DNA of 64,000 nucleotides from Planctomycetaceae bacterium (GTDB lineage: Bacteria > Planctomycetota > Planctomycetia > Pirellulales > Pirellulaceae), in assembly GCA_021298315.1 (NCBI GenBank), contig JAJTFC010000002.1, forward strand, positions 1 to 64,000, given 5' to 3'. Positions 17,666 to 26,934 of this stretch are shown here, one piece after another. Below the pieces are notes generated by a model that ran no database searches, was not told the DNA's origin, and saw only the letters and a program-made list of their open reading frames with translations. A program made the position numbers and the translations under genes. Positions within the stretch are counted from its first letter, which is position 1. Each line of letters begins with the position of its first letter.

Positions 17666-20600
17666 ATGTTGCTTCATAAAACCGGTTGCTATGCCTTGTG
17701 CTGGCTCGTGGGCCTTTGCCTGCTAGCCAGCCCAGTGGTCGTTGGGCAAGATGCTTCGTCTGGCCCAGATTTTGCCTCTGAAATCAAACCGATCCTGGCC
17801 AACCATTGCTGGAGTTGCCACGGGCCCGACGAGCAATCTCGCCAAGCCAACTTGCGACTCGATCGACGCGACGATGCACTCTTAGCCAAGTCCATTGTTC
17901 CGGGCAAGTCCTCCGAGAGTCTGCTCTCGGAGCGCATCGATTCGACCGATCCGGATTCGGTCATGCCCCCTCCGGAAACCAAAAAGCCTCTGACCGAGCA
18001 GCAACGGCAATTGCTCAAGGATTGGATCAACTCTGGAGCCGAGTACTCGCAGCATTGGTCGTTCGCTACACCAGATAGAACCAGTCTTGCAAACAACGGA
18101 CTTGCAAGACCGATTTGGCAGAGCATCGATCAGCAAGTCGCTTTGAAACTCCGAGCCCATGGACTAAGCGCCTCGGAGCCTGCTAACCCCGAAACGCTCC
18201 TTCGCCGCGTGAGTCTGGATCTGACCGGACTACCGCCGACCCTCGAAGAGCTCGATGCGTTCTTGAAGGACTCTTCAGGAAATGCTTACGAGAAAGCCGT
18301 GGATCGTTTGCTCCAAAGCGATGCCTACGCCGAACGCATGGCCTTCCAATGGCTCGATCTGTCTCGCTATGCAGACACCAACGGTTACAACAACGACGAG
18401 GATCGTCAAATGTGGCCGTGGCGTGATTGGGTGATCAACGCCTATCGCCAGAACATGCCTTACGACCAGTTTCTCACCGAGCAACTCGCAGGGGATCTGC
18501 TTCCTAATGCCAGCTTGCAACAGCAAGTCGCCACGGGCTTTCTGCGCAATCAAGGACATAACACCGAAGGCGGGATCATCCAAGAGGAGTACAGAGTCGA
18601 ATACGTGGCCGACCGAGTCCACACCGTCGCGACGGTTTTTCTTGGACTCTCCATGCAGTGTGCCCGCTGCCACGATCACAAGATCGATCCGATCACCCAA
18701 GCCGAATACTACCGATTCTTTTCATTGGTCAACAACTTAGAAGAAAAGCAAGCCAGCTACAGCAACTTCGTCGGTGCAGAGCCTTTTGTACGTGTTCCGA
18801 CCACCGAGCAAATCGAATCCAAGAAGCAACTTGCTGTCGAACTAGAAAAGATCCAAGGCCAATTGCAAGCCAAGGAGCAACAGATCCAGCAAACGTGGAC
18901 CGCTTGGGTTGCTGCCACCTCCGATAAGTCCATCGAAGAAACACTTGGTATCTCCCAAAAGGATCACATCGATTTCGAGCAGTCCAATGCTTCAGCCAAT
19001 CCGCAGATGTGGGAACAACCCGATCTGCTCGTCTTTGCTGCTGGCAAACAAGGTACCGCTGCTACTTTCGAAAATGGACGGTTTTTGGCATCCAAGCAAA
19101 TCGGCAAGCTCCGATCGGATCGGCCTTTTTCGATCAGCGTCTGGGTCAATGTCCCTAGTCTTGGGAGCATGGCGATATTGTCTCGGATGGACGAAGGGAT
19201 GAACCACCGAGGTTACGATATGTTGCTAGTCAACGGAAAGATCGAGGTTCATCTCGTCGACACTTGGCCTAACAATGCGATCAAGATCAGTTCACAACAA
19301 ACGATCGCTCCAAACCAATGGCATCATCTGACACTCACTTACGATGGATCGAAAAAAGCGGCTGGAGCGAATCTTTACATCGACGGCAAACCCGTCAAGT
19401 TCGATGTTCCCAACAACAATCTCACAGGCAGCTTGGATACCGAGAAGCCCTTTCACTTGGGACTGCGCGAGAAGTCATTGCCATTTACCGGTTCCATCGA
19501 CGAACTGCGTATCTTCGATGGGGTTCTATCAGCCAAGGATGTCGAGCGATTGGCTCAGTTGCAAGCCCCTGAGTCGAATCTGGCTTGGGTGCGAAAGAAC
19601 TGGGATCAGTTCAGTGAGGATCAACGCAATCAGGCCAAGAGTTGGACTCGCGAAAAAATCGATCCCGAGCATGGTAAGCTTCAATCGCAAGTAGTCGAAC
19701 TGGAAAAGAAAATCGCGGGTGTTGATCAAGCGGCCCCGGCGGTGATGGTCCTGCGAGAGATGAACCCTCCCCGCGAAACCTTTATCCTCAAGCGGGGTCA
19801 GTACGATCAACCGACGACCAAAGTCCTACCGGGGATTCCTGAGTCGCTTCGGATCGAGGGGATCGAGCATCCAACGAATCGATTGGAGTTAGCCCAGTGG
19901 CTGACCCATCCGAAGAACCCACTTACTGCCCGAGTCGCGGTGAATCGACTTTGGGAGCAGTGTTTTGGAGTCGGAATCGTTCGAACGAGCGAAGATTTTG
20001 GTGGATCGGGTGAGTACCCATCGAATCCGGAATTGCTCGATATGCTTGCCCTCAAGTTCATCGAAAGCCGTTGGGATGTTCGAGCGATGCTCAAGCAGAT
20101 TGTGCTCAGCCAAACCTATCGGCAAGCATCGCGCATGACCCAGGAGCTTAAACTCAAAGATCCCGAGAATCGGTTTTTTGCACGAGGTCCAAGGCATCGG
20201 CTCTCGGCCGAAGCGATCCGAGACAATGCCCTTGCGATCGGTGGGCTGCTGGTTCGTAAAGTCGGTGGGCCAAGCGTCAAACCGTATCAACCTGCTGGTC
20301 TATGGGAAGACGTTACCGTCGAGAGGCGAGGCAAGTATGTTGCCGATACAGGTGAAGGACTCTTCCGGAGAAGCATGTACACCTTCTGGAAGCGGACGTG
20401 CCCACCGCCGGCGATGGTCAGTTTCGATGCTCCTAACCGAGAGGTTTGCGTTGCAAGGCGATCTCGAACCAATACCCCGCTGCAGGCACTTGTTCTGCTA
20501 AACGATCCGACTTACATCGAAGCGGCTCGGTCGTTTGCAACCGATGTGCTCAAGGCAGGTGGAAACGATGAACTCGCTAGGCTTAACTACGCCTATCGCA

Positions 20601-20821
20601 AAGCCCTTGCTAGGGAGATCCGTCCTGAAGAGATTCCAGCCATGAAGGAACTCCTCGAACTGGCCCGCATTGACTTTGGCGAGGATACCGCGAGGGTCGA
20701 TGCCTACTTGAGCGTTGGAACTCTTGGAGTTTCTGCGGAGATATCAAAACTTGATCTGGCGGTTTGGAGCGTCGTATGCAGTGCGATTCTGAACCTCGAT
20801 GAAACCATTACCAAATACTGA
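17666..20821 (+). CDS. PSCyt1-DUF1549-LamG-DUF1553 (PSD1) planctomycete surface/cytochrome protein
   Basis: A 1051-residue secreted protein. A signal peptide (about 1-28) is followed by a planctomycete cytochrome domain with the heme motif CWSCH (48-52); DUF1549 (about 150-370) with a second CxxCH-like motif, CARCHDHK; a LamG/concanavalin-like domain (about 500-660); and DUF1553 (about 760-1030). This order is nearly confined to Planctomycetes and related phyla. Genes of this kind are nearly always followed by a DUF1501 gene, as here. A role in periplasmic breakdown or oxidation of complex polysaccharides has been suggested, but no activity is established. Start ATG 17666 gives the signal peptide; an in-frame extension into the previous gene is unlikely. 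Confidence 0.92.
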   Translation: MLLHKTGCYALCWLVGLCLLASPVVVGQDASSGPDFASEIKPILANHCWSCHGPDEQSRQANLRLDRRDDALLAKSIVPGKSSESLLSERIDSTDPDSVMPPPETKKPLTEQQRQLLKDWINSGAEYSQHWSFATPDRTSLANNGLARPIWQSIDQQVALKLRAHGLSASEPANPETLLRRVSLDLTGLPPTLEELDAFLKDSSGNAYEKAVDRLLQSDAYAERMAFQWLDLSRYADTNGYNNDEDRQMWPWRDWVINAYRQNMPYDQFLTEQLAGDLLPNASLQQQVATGFLRNQGHNTEGGIIQEEYRVEYVADRVHTVATVFLGLSMQCARCHDHKIDPITQAEYYRFFSLVNNLEEKQASYSNFVGAEPFVRVPTTEQIESKKQLAVELEKIQGQLQAKEQQIQQTWTAWVAATSDKSIEETLGISQKDHIDFEQSNASANPQMWEQPDLLVFAAGKQGTAATFENGRFLASKQIGKLRSDRPFSISVWVNVPSLGSMAILSRMDEGMNHRGYDMLLVNGKIEVHLVDTWPNNAIKISSQQTIAPNQWHHLTLTYDGSKKAAGANLYIDGKPVKFDVPNNNLTGSLDTEKPFHLGLREKSLPFTGSIDELRIFDGVLSAKDVERLAQLQAPESNLAWVRKNWDQFSEDQRNQAKSWTREKIDPEHGKLQSQVVELEKKIAGVDQAAPAVMVLREMNPPRETFILKRGQYDQPTTKVLPGIPESLRIEGIEHPTNRLELAQWLTHPKNPLTARVAVNRLWEQCFGVGIVRTSEDFGGSGEYPSNPELLDMLALKFIESRWDVRAMLKQIVLSQTYRQASRMTQELKLKDPENRFFARGPRHRLSAEAIRDNALAIGGLLVRKVGGPSVKPYQPAGLWEDVTVERRGKYVADTGEGLFRRSMYTFWKRTCPPPAMVSFDAPNREVCVARRSRTNTPLQALVLLNDPTYIEAARSFATDVLKAGGNDELARLNYAYRKALAREIRPEEIPAMKELLELARIDFGEDTARVDAYLSVGTLGVSAEISKLDLAVWSVVCSAILNLDETITKY

Positions 20822-20823
20822 TT

Positions 20824-22260
20824 ATGGACAAGAGCTTCATCGACCAATCGATATCCCATCGGCGTGGTTTTTTGAAACATTCAGCGCTCGGTGGGGCTGC
20901 ACTTGGGCAATTGCTCGGTGGTTCTTCGCGAGCCATCGCGGCAACTCAAGAGCCTCACTTTGCACCGATGGCCAAACGGGTGATCTATCTATTTCAATCC
21001 GGTGGGCCATCGCAATTAGAGCTCATGGATTACAAGCCCAAGCTCAAGGAACTTCATGGGAGCGAGTTGCCCGATAGTATTCGCAACGGCCAACGGCTTA
21101 CCGGGATGACTTCGGGCCAAAAGAGTTTTCCGGTCGTGGCACCCAAGTTCAAGTTTCAGCAATACGGCAGCAATGGGGCTTGGTACAGTGAGCTGCTTCC
21201 TCATACCGCATCGATCACCGATGAATTGTGCGTCGTTCGATCGATGAATACCGAAGCGATCAATCACGATCCTGCGATTACTTTCATGCAGACCGGATCC
21301 CAGCAGCCTGGACGACCCTCGCTCGGAGCTTGGCTCAGTTATGGACTTGGAAGCGAAGCCCAAGACTTACCTGCGTTTGTCGTGATGATCTCGCATGGGA
21401 GTGGGAACGATGCGAATCAGGGGCTTTTGGATCGGCTTTGGGGAAGTGGATTTTTGCCATCGAGCCATCAGGGGGTGAAATTTCGAAGTGGCAGTGAGCC
21501 GGTTTTGTATTTGAGCGATCCGCCTGGGATGCGCAGAGGTTTGCGTCGGGGGATGCTAGACCAAATCGCAAAGCTCAATGAGCTCGAGTATCAGAGGGAG
21601 CAAGACCCAGAGATCAGTTCGAGGATCGACCAGTATGAGATGGCTTTCAAGATGCAGATGTCGGTTCCTGACTTGACCGATATCTCTGACGAACCCGAGT
21701 CGGTTTTGGAGATGTATGGACCGGAGGTCAAGAAGCCCGGTAGTTATGCCGCGAATTGTTTGATGGCTCGAAGGATGGTCGAGCGTGGGGTTCGGTTTGT
21801 GCAGTTGTACCATCGGGGTTGGGACAATCATGGCAGTTTGCCGTCGAACATCCCCAAGCAATGTCGGGACATCGATCAGCCGCAAGCTGCGTTGGTCAAG
21901 GATCTCAAGCAACGAGGTTTGTTAGACGAGACGATGGTCATTTGGGGAGGGGAGTTTGGTCGCACGGTTTATAGTCAAGGTTCGTTGCAGGACGACTATG
22001 GACGCGACCATCACGGGAGGTGTTTTTCGATGTGGATGGCTGGGGGAGGATTCCGTCCTGGGGCCGTCGTTGGCCAGACGGACGATTATGGATACAACAT
22101 CACCGAGGGTGCGGTCCATATCCATGATTTCCATGCAACGCTTTTGCATTGTTTGGGGATCGACCATGAGAAGCTTACGTATCGGTATCAGGGGCGAGAT
22201 TTCCGATTGACCGACGTGCACGGCAAGTTGGTACCAGAGCTCATTGCCACAGGGTCATAG
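20824..22260 (+). CDS. DUF1501 domain protein with TAT signal
   Basis: A 478-residue protein with a twin-arginine-like leader ([22 protein letters not shown]) and the DUF1501 body: [23 protein letters not shown] near the start, [50 protein letters not shown] and [32 protein letters not shown] at the end. The fold is related to alkaline phosphatase/sulfatase proteins, but the family has no assigned reaction. It starts 2 bp after the PSCyt1-DUF1553 gene, its standard partner. Confidence 0.92.
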   Translation: MDKSFIDQSISHRRGFLKHSALGGAALGQLLGGSSRAIAATQEPHFAPMAKRVIYLFQSGGPSQLELMDYKPKLKELHGSELPDSIRNGQRLTGMTSGQKSFPVVAPKFKFQQYGSNGAWYSELLPHTASITDELCVVRSMNTEAINHDPAITFMQTGSQQPGRPSLGAWLSYGLGSEAQDLPAFVVMISHGSGNDANQGLLDRLWGSGFLPSSHQGVKFRSGSEPVLYLSDPPGMRRGLRRGMLDQIAKLNELEYQREQDPEISSRIDQYEMAFKMQMSVPDLTDISDEPESVLEMYGPEVKKPGSYAANCLMARRMVERGVRFVQLYHRGWDNHGSLPSNIPKQCRDIDQPQAALVKDLKQRGLLDETMVIWGGEFGRTVYSQGSLQDDYGRDHHGRCFSMWMAGGGFRPGAVVGQTDDYGYNITEGAVHIHDFHATLLHCLGIDHEKLTYRYQGRDFRLTDVHGKLVPELIATGS

Positions 22261-22401
22261 TCGTAGTCGTAGGGTACGTGCAGCGGTTGGAGCTTCATGG
22301 CTGAGGATTGATTCCAAAGCTTCCGACTCACAGATAACCGATCCAGCATAAGCCCCTCAACCGCGGAACGTACCAAAGAGCGTTCTTGTTCTCCCATCGT
22401 A

Positions 22402-22423
22402 AAACGGGCCTCCGAGCCCGTTT
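22402..22423. terminator. Hairpin between convergent genes
   Basis: AAACGGGC (22402-22409), loop CTCCGA, GCCCGTTT (22416-22423). The eight-base perfect stem sits between the DUF1501 stop and the convergent NTPase stop and can serve both directions, although T-runs are short. Just before it (22256-22272) lies a short TAGTCG tandem repeat. Confidence 0.6.
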
Positions 22424-22431
22424 CGTCAGTA

Positions 22432-24975
22432 TCACGAGTGCAGTTGTTTCAGCTTGGTCTTCACCTTCGCTTGTGCATCCTTTTCCGAACACCCTTGAGC
22501 AACCAGCAATTGTTTATAGTTCCCCAACACCATCTGCATGTTCGGGTGCTCATGACCGTTTTTCTTACCGAAGGAAGAAAGGATCGCTACGGCTCTCCAA
22601 GCAAGCGGCTCGGCCTCGGCTAGTCGGTTGGTGGCCTTAAGCAATAAAGCTAGGTTGTTGAGGTCTCTAGCTACATTGGGGTGCTGGTCACCGAAGGACT
22701 GCTCGTCGATGGCAAGCGCCCGACTTATCAACGGCTCGGCCTCGGCTAACCGGTTGGTGGCCTTAAGCAAAAGAGCTAGGTTGTTGAGTGAAGTCGCTAT
22801 ATTCGGGTGCTCGGGACCGTAGAGCCGTTCGCCGATGGCAAGCGCCCGGCGCATCAATGGCTCGGCCTCGGCTAGCCGGTTGGTGTCTTGAAGCAATTGA
22901 GCTAGGTTGTTGAGTCGAATCGCTACATTGGGGTGCCGGTCGCCATAGGACTTCTCGTCGATGGCAAGCGCACGACGCATCAGCGGCTCGGCCTCGGCTA
23001 GCCGGTTGGTGGCCTTGAGCAAATGAGCTAGGTTGTTGAGTCGAAGCGCTACATTGGGGTGCTGGTCACCGTAGGACTGCTCGTCGATGGCAAGCGCCCG
23101 ACGTATCAGCGGCTCGGCCTCACCTAGCCGGTTGGTAGCATGAAACAAATGAGCAAGGTTGTTAAGCGCGTTCGATTCCCATTCTTGAAGATTGGCGCAT
23201 TCTGCTTCATTGAGGGCTTGGCGGATCTGCAATTCGGCTTCGCTCCATAGAGTCTTTTCCTCCAGCAGCGATGCGAGGCGAAGTCGCATATGGACCCGCT
23301 CTTTTGGATCGTTTAGCAAGGGGATATGATCTCGCAGAAACGAGATCTTTGCCGCGGAATAATTCTTGTAGTTGAGTTCAGAGCTCATGGCGGCAAACTG
23401 TTCCATGAACGCTTCTAAATCTCCGCTACGGTGCAACGACCATAGTTCAATCAGTTGCTCAATTTCGCCGAGGTAATCCAACGGCTCTTCTTGTGAAAAC
23501 GCCCAACCTACGATCCAGCGTCCCATCGGATCAAGAGACTCTGAGCGAATCTCGGCGATCAACTCGGCTTGCCCGCTAGGATTGCTGGCTTGGGCATAAC
23601 GTGATGCCAAATCGAGTTTGGCACGTATGCGTTCCGGTGGTGTACCGATATCAGAGAGCAACTCCAAGCCTGACTGAGCATTGGGGTTTGAGAAGTCTTT
23701 GCGGTACTGAAGCCTCTTTGCGTCTCGTTCCTCTTGCTTTGGATAGAATTTGGCTAAGCATTCGACGAGGATCGGTAATCGTTTTCGGAATTTTCGAGAG
23801 AGGTTCATCGCAAGCCAAAGATCGAAGAAACCTTCGTTTATCGAGTAAATGCGGGACCTTTTATCCTTAGGGTTTTGAAAGCTTTTAACGTATCCGCTTT
23901 GAGACATCCGTTTGAGCAGCGAGGAGGTTTGTTGTTCGCTGATTCGCAGTTTTTCAGAGATCCTTTTGGGGGTTTTCGGTTCGCTCTCGTCACGCATCAG
24001 AGCAAGGGTTTCAAGCAGGGCTCGTTCGCGCGGTGCTAAATCTCTGAGTCGATCTTGATAAAAGGGTGTAACGCGATCGAGCAACTTTTTGAACTGTTCG
24101 CCTACGGCGACCACCGAGTCATGGACGATCAATTCATAGAGCATGTGGGTTAAACGCGGATTGCCGGCTGTCATGTCGTGGAGAGCGGCCAGTTTGGGCC
24201 GCAGGGATTTGAAATCCTCAAGTAGGTTTGCGCGTTGTTCCCACTCGAGGTTCTTTCGAATCAGTTCAATTGCCTCCTCCTTGGTCAGGGCATCGAGCAC
24301 CTGAACGTCGAAAAAGTCAAAGAACGGTTCATCGACACTGGAAATGCCTTCGAAATGAATGGGAGCCGTCGCGAGCAATTGGCAACCGTTATCGCCCATG
24401 AAAAACTTGCGCAGTGCACCGACGTCCATTCGCTCTTTCATTTGCTTTTCGAAAACATCATGAACGTTTTCAAGCATGATGAGCAAGGTTCGCTTGGTCG
24501 ACTGATTGGCCTTGCGAATCGCTGGAACCAACGAGTCGATAATCGTGGCATCGTCTTGTACGGTCTCAAGTTTTTGATAGAGGGTTTCCCAGTTTTTCTC
24601 GGTGGGCAACTGGTTTGCCAATGCTTCGCATACTCTCAAAAGAAAGTCTGCAAACGAAAGTATCCGGCTTGACTCCTCTGGGAATCGGACGACGACGAAT
24701 TGCGTTCGCAGTAGGTCGTCTCTTTGTATTTCATCTTCGATGAGCGAGAGAAAATGGGTTTTGCCGGTACCCCGACTTCCGATGTACAGGAAGTGGTGTT
24801 TCGAATTCCGCTTCGACGACTTTCGAAGGTGCTCGAGAGCATCTTGTAGTTTCGCTTCACGCGCTACGGTAATAAAGCGGCGGTGCTCCGGGGATGTCAT
24901 CCCGGCTCGAAACAAGCCCAGATAGGAGTGTTGTGGTGTGTCCTGCGGCTTGGGTGTAGGAGTTTTTTTAGCCAT
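22432..24975 (-). CDS. P-loop NTPase with winged helix and C-terminal TPR repeats
   Basis: An 847-residue protein that matches no named system I recognise. Residues 60-290 form an AAA/STAND-like NTPase: Walker A GSRGTGKT (66-73), Walker B LLIMLEN (164-170) and a late GNPRLTHMLYELIV helix typical of archaeal-ATPase/STAND members. Residues 312-385 look like a winged helix (PKRISEKLRISEQQTSSLLKRMSQSGYV), which may bind DNA or act as a regulatory module. After a helical linker come five 42-residue TPRs (about 600-810) of kinesin-light-chain type with unusually uniform sequence. The gene overlaps the upstream ATPase gene by 8 bp, so the two are translated together. The architecture suggests a signal-responsive switch; function unknown. 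Confidence 0.75.
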   Translation of the reverse strand: MAKKTPTPKPQDTPQHSYLGLFRAGMTSPEHRRFITVAREAKLQDALEHLRKSSKRNSKHHFLYIGSRGTGKTHFLSLIEDEIQRDDLLRTQFVVVRFPEESSRILSFADFLLRVCEALANQLPTEKNWETLYQKLETVQDDATIIDSLVPAIRKANQSTKRTLLIMLENVHDVFEKQMKERMDVGALRKFFMGDNGCQLLATAPIHFEGISSVDEPFFDFFDVQVLDALTKEEAIELIRKNLEWEQRANLLEDFKSLRPKLAALHDMTAGNPRLTHMLYELIVHDSVVAVGEQFKKLLDRVTPFYQDRLRDLAPRERALLETLALMRDESEPKTPKRISEKLRISEQQTSSLLKRMSQSGYVKSFQNPKDKRSRIYSINEGFFDLWLAMNLSRKFRKRLPILVECLAKFYPKQEERDAKRLQYRKDFSNPNAQSGLELLSDIGTPPERIRAKLDLASRYAQASNPSGQAELIAEIRSESLDPMGRWIVGWAFSQEEPLDYLGEIEQLIELWSLHRSGDLEAFMEQFAAMSSELNYKNYSAAKISFLRDHIPLLNDPKERVHMRLRLASLLEEKTLWSEAELQIRQALNEAECANLQEWESNALNNLAHLFHATNRLGEAEPLIRRALAIDEQSYGDQHPNVALRLNNLAHLLKATNRLAEAEPLMRRALAIDEKSYGDRHPNVAIRLNNLAQLLQDTNRLAEAEPLMRRALAIGERLYGPEHPNIATSLNNLALLLKATNRLAEAEPLISRALAIDEQSFGDQHPNVARDLNNLALLLKATNRLAEAEPLAWRAVAILSSFGKKNGHEHPNMQMVLGNYKQLLVAQGCSEKDAQAKVKTKLKQLHS
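22605..23160 (-). repeat. Tandem 126-bp coding repeats (TPR array)
   Basis: Five consecutive copies of a 126-bp unit, each carrying a variant of GGCTCGGCCTCGGCTAGCC on the plus strand at about 22609, 22732, 22858, 22984 and 23110. They encode 42-residue TPRs of the form EAEPLIRRALAIDE..HPNVA..LNNLA. The copies are nearly identical in DNA, implying recent duplication or gene conversion. Confidence 0.85.
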
Positions 24976-26197
24976 AGTATTTCTTCCACCACGCTTTCAT
25001 AAGGCCACTTTCGAAATCGAAACGATCCTTCTTGATCTCGCCGATGTAGAAGTCGTTCATCAAATCGTGCATGATCTTATTGAACAGCAAATCCCGTTGG
25101 AACGAATGAGATTGCGTACCGATTTCTTGTTCACAAATGGTCTTAAGTGCATTCCTTGTCAGACCATTGGTCTTACTTTTGCTCAGCGAGTTTAAGATCT
25201 TGTGAGCCAAAGATGCCCTAGGCTCAGGGTAATATTTTTGAATGCGAGAATGGTAATGCTGAAGTTTGTCTTGGGCACCGATTCCAGTGATCAGGGAAAG
25301 AAAGACCTTTTCGACGCGTGTCGCGGTGATTTCTTCTTTTGATTGTTTACCGGCTCGGTAAAGCTCTTGGGTAGCCATCTGTAGGAATAGCGGGATTGGT
25401 CTTCCGAGTTTCTGTTCGACTAAGGATGGGACATCCGGATGGAACTTGATGCCTTTGCCCGAGAGCATTTTGGCGACAAACTCGCGAACTTGTTCGGGAG
25501 TCAGGATGGGTAACTTTTCGGTCGACAGGTTGTTGATCAAATCAATACCGCCTAGGTCATCTAGAGTTCCGGCGAGGTTGATCGAGCCACCGACAAGCCA
25601 CCGGATATTGTCTTGTTGAGGGGGTGGAGTTTCTCGTTGCTTGCGGAACCATGCCATGAAGTCCCTGGCGTCCTGCGGTTGATCGATTTTCATATTCAAG
25701 AGCATGTCCGGCAGTTCATCAACGATGATCAGAACGGGTTTCTTACTCTTGCGGATGCGATTCAAAAGCTCTTCGGCATGAGTTTTCCAATTAGCTTTCC
25801 AGTCAGGGTCGTTTTCCCGAAGAACGATCTTTACACCTCCGGTTTCAATTTCCTTAACCTTGCCGGTCGCCGACCATGCAAGGCCCTTGAGCACCTCCCA
25901 GCTTTTGCCGGCAAGGTCACGCAAGAAGTCTGGGTGTTGTTCGTAGAAGTTCTCGATGATGGTTTGAAACAGATCGGCTGGGTGTTTGAAGTCCTGCACG
26001 TTCTGAAACACGACGAGTCGACCAGACTGGGGCCGTTCCCGCAAATGGTTCATCACGCTGGTTTTGCCTGTCCGCCTGGGGGCTGTCAGCAGAACATGTT
26101 CCGTATGGAGTTTTTCCCAGAGTTGCTCGATGAATTCATCGCGAAACCAAAGGTCCTCGGGTGGCACAATCGAACCTGTGTAGAAGTCAGCAGTCAT
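24968..26197 (-). CDS. AAA ATPase of the archaeal-ATPase type with C-terminal winged helix
   Basis: A 409-residue P-loop ATPase. LWFRDEFIEQLWEKLHTEHVLLTAPRRTGKTS holds the ligand-binding start and Walker A (APRRTGKT, about 39-46), KPVLIIVDELPDML is Walker B, and RWLVGGSINLAG resembles sensor 1. The C-terminus (SLAHKILNSLSKSKTNGLTRNALK ... FDFESGLMKAWWKKYY) has the winged-helix ending seen in archaeal SSO1545-like ATPases. The frame runs 66 bases further upstream from a TTG, but that codon lies inside the promoter; ATG 26197, preceded by AAAAAAGG, is the better start. First gene of an overlapping pair with the TPR NTPase. Role unknown; regulation or defence are possible. Confidence 0.78.
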   Translation of the reverse strand: MTADFYTGSIVPPEDLWFRDEFIEQLWEKLHTEHVLLTAPRRTGKTSVMNHLRERPQSGRLVVFQNVQDFKHPADLFQTIIENFYEQHPDFLRDLAGKSWEVLKGLAWSATGKVKEIETGGVKIVLRENDPDWKANWKTHAEELLNRIRKSKKPVLIIVDELPDMLLNMKIDQPQDARDFMAWFRKQRETPPPQQDNIRWLVGGSINLAGTLDDLGGIDLINNLSTEKLPILTPEQVREFVAKMLSGKGIKFHPDVPSLVEQKLGRPIPLFLQMATQELYRAGKQSKEEITATRVEKVFLSLITGIGAQDKLQHYHSRIQKYYPEPRASLAHKILNSLSKSKTNGLTRNALKTICEQEIGTQSHSFQRDLLFNKIMHDLMNDFYIGEIKKDRFDFESGLMKAWWKKYYG

Positions 26198-26275
26198 GGT
26201 GTACACCTTTTTTGATGGATAAAAATATCCCATGTATTGTACGTCGCTTTTGGTGTACGTCAATGTTGGTGTGTA
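26198..26275 (-). promoter_or_regulatory. Promoter and operator-like repeats of the two-NTPase operon
   Basis: Read on the minus strand: -35 TTGACG (26263-26258), a 16-bp spacer and -10 TACAAT (26241-26236), close to sigma-70 consensus. The 7-mer GTACGTC (plus strand) occurs at 26239-26245 and 26255-26261, overlapping both hexamers. A perfect palindrome GGTGTACACC (26198-26207) abuts the start codon, and TTGGTGTGTA recurs near 26266. The shared GGTGTAC core suggests a repressor site. The likely transcript start, about 26229, gives a leader of roughly 30 bases. Confidence 0.7.
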
Positions 26276-26401
26276 AAATACATGATCCTTCGTTTGGCGG
26301 CTGCAAACACCCTCAATCTTCCGGGTTTACAGGTTTTTTGATTTTCCCCTGGAAATACTCCAATCTCTATTGATCCGAGACCGATCTGGTGTAATACTTA
26401 G

Positions 26402-26413
26402 CTAGTGCACTAG
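26402..26413. promoter_or_regulatory. Palindrome CTAGTGCACTAG upstream of the GntR gene
   Basis: A perfect 12-bp palindrome, 30 bp before the gntR start and just downstream of a TAATACT stretch that could be a -10 element. Location and symmetry fit the autoregulatory operator of a dimeric YtrA/GntR regulator. Inference only. Confidence 0.5.
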
Positions 26414-26442
26414 TAGCGTACTCTAGCAGCGGGTGGTTTCCC

Positions 26443-26880
26443 ATGTTTTTCTCGATCGATCCGAGCAATGGCATCGCGATCTACGAACAAATCGTTCGGC
26501 AGGTCAAGTTCGCCGTGGCCGATGGGGTGCTGATCCCAGGCCAACTACTCCCCAGCGTCCGAACGCTGAGCGTTCAATTGGCTATCAACCCAAACACGGT
26601 TGCCAAAGCCTTCCAAATTCTCCAGTCCGATGGCATCTGCGAATCGCTCCGAGGCCGAGGCCTAGCGATACGCTCCGAAGCCGTCGCACAGTGCAACCAA
26701 GCTCGCCGAAGACTCCTCGAAGAACGCCTTCGATCGGCCATCAGCGAAGCTCTCCACGGTGGACTCTCGACCAAAGAAGTCCGGCGACTGATGCTCGATC
26801 AGCTCGGTCTGCTCGATGGCAACGTCGCGACCGTCGCTTCTCCTGTCGGCTCTGCTGTCGAAGAATCAGAGCCTGCCTAA
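26443..26880 (+). CDS. GntR family transcriptional regulator, YtrA subfamily
   Basis: A 145-residue regulator. Residues 1-75 form the GntR winged helix: PSNGIAIYEQIVRQVKFAVADGVLIPGQLLPSVRTLSVQLAINPNTVAKAFQILQSDGICESLRGRG. The short C-terminal part (about 70 residues, with RRLLEERLRSAISEALHGGLSTKEV) matches the YtrA subfamily, which lacks a large effector domain and usually represses an adjacent ABC transporter operon. An ABC ATPase gene follows 54 bp later, in line with that. The regulator probably controls the whole operon to 31648 through the palindrome at 26402. Confidence 0.9.
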   Translation: MFFSIDPSNGIAIYEQIVRQVKFAVADGVLIPGQLLPSVRTLSVQLAINPNTVAKAFQILQSDGICESLRGRGLAIRSEAVAQCNQARRRLLEERLRSAISEALHGGLSTKEVRRLMLDQLGLLDGNVATVASPVGSAVEESEPA

Positions 26881-26934
26881 GTGCCCCATCATCCATACAA
26901 CAATCGGAATTACCATCCATCGGAGGACTCTCTT

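Noticed and set aside
16297-17667. A 456-codon open frame on the minus strand
   Set aside because: It lies fully antisense to the Gfo/Idh/MocA gene, which has clear motifs, and its own translation shows no known motif or ribosome binding site.
22605-23160. CRISPR or minisatellite reading of the regular 126-bp repeats
   Set aside because: The unit is a whole number of codons and encodes ordinary 42-residue TPRs in an uninterrupted gene.
26198-26263. Upstream TTG start for the first NTPase gene
   Set aside because: The codon is part of the -35 hexamer, so it would not be transcribed from the visible promoter; ATG 26197 has a better site.
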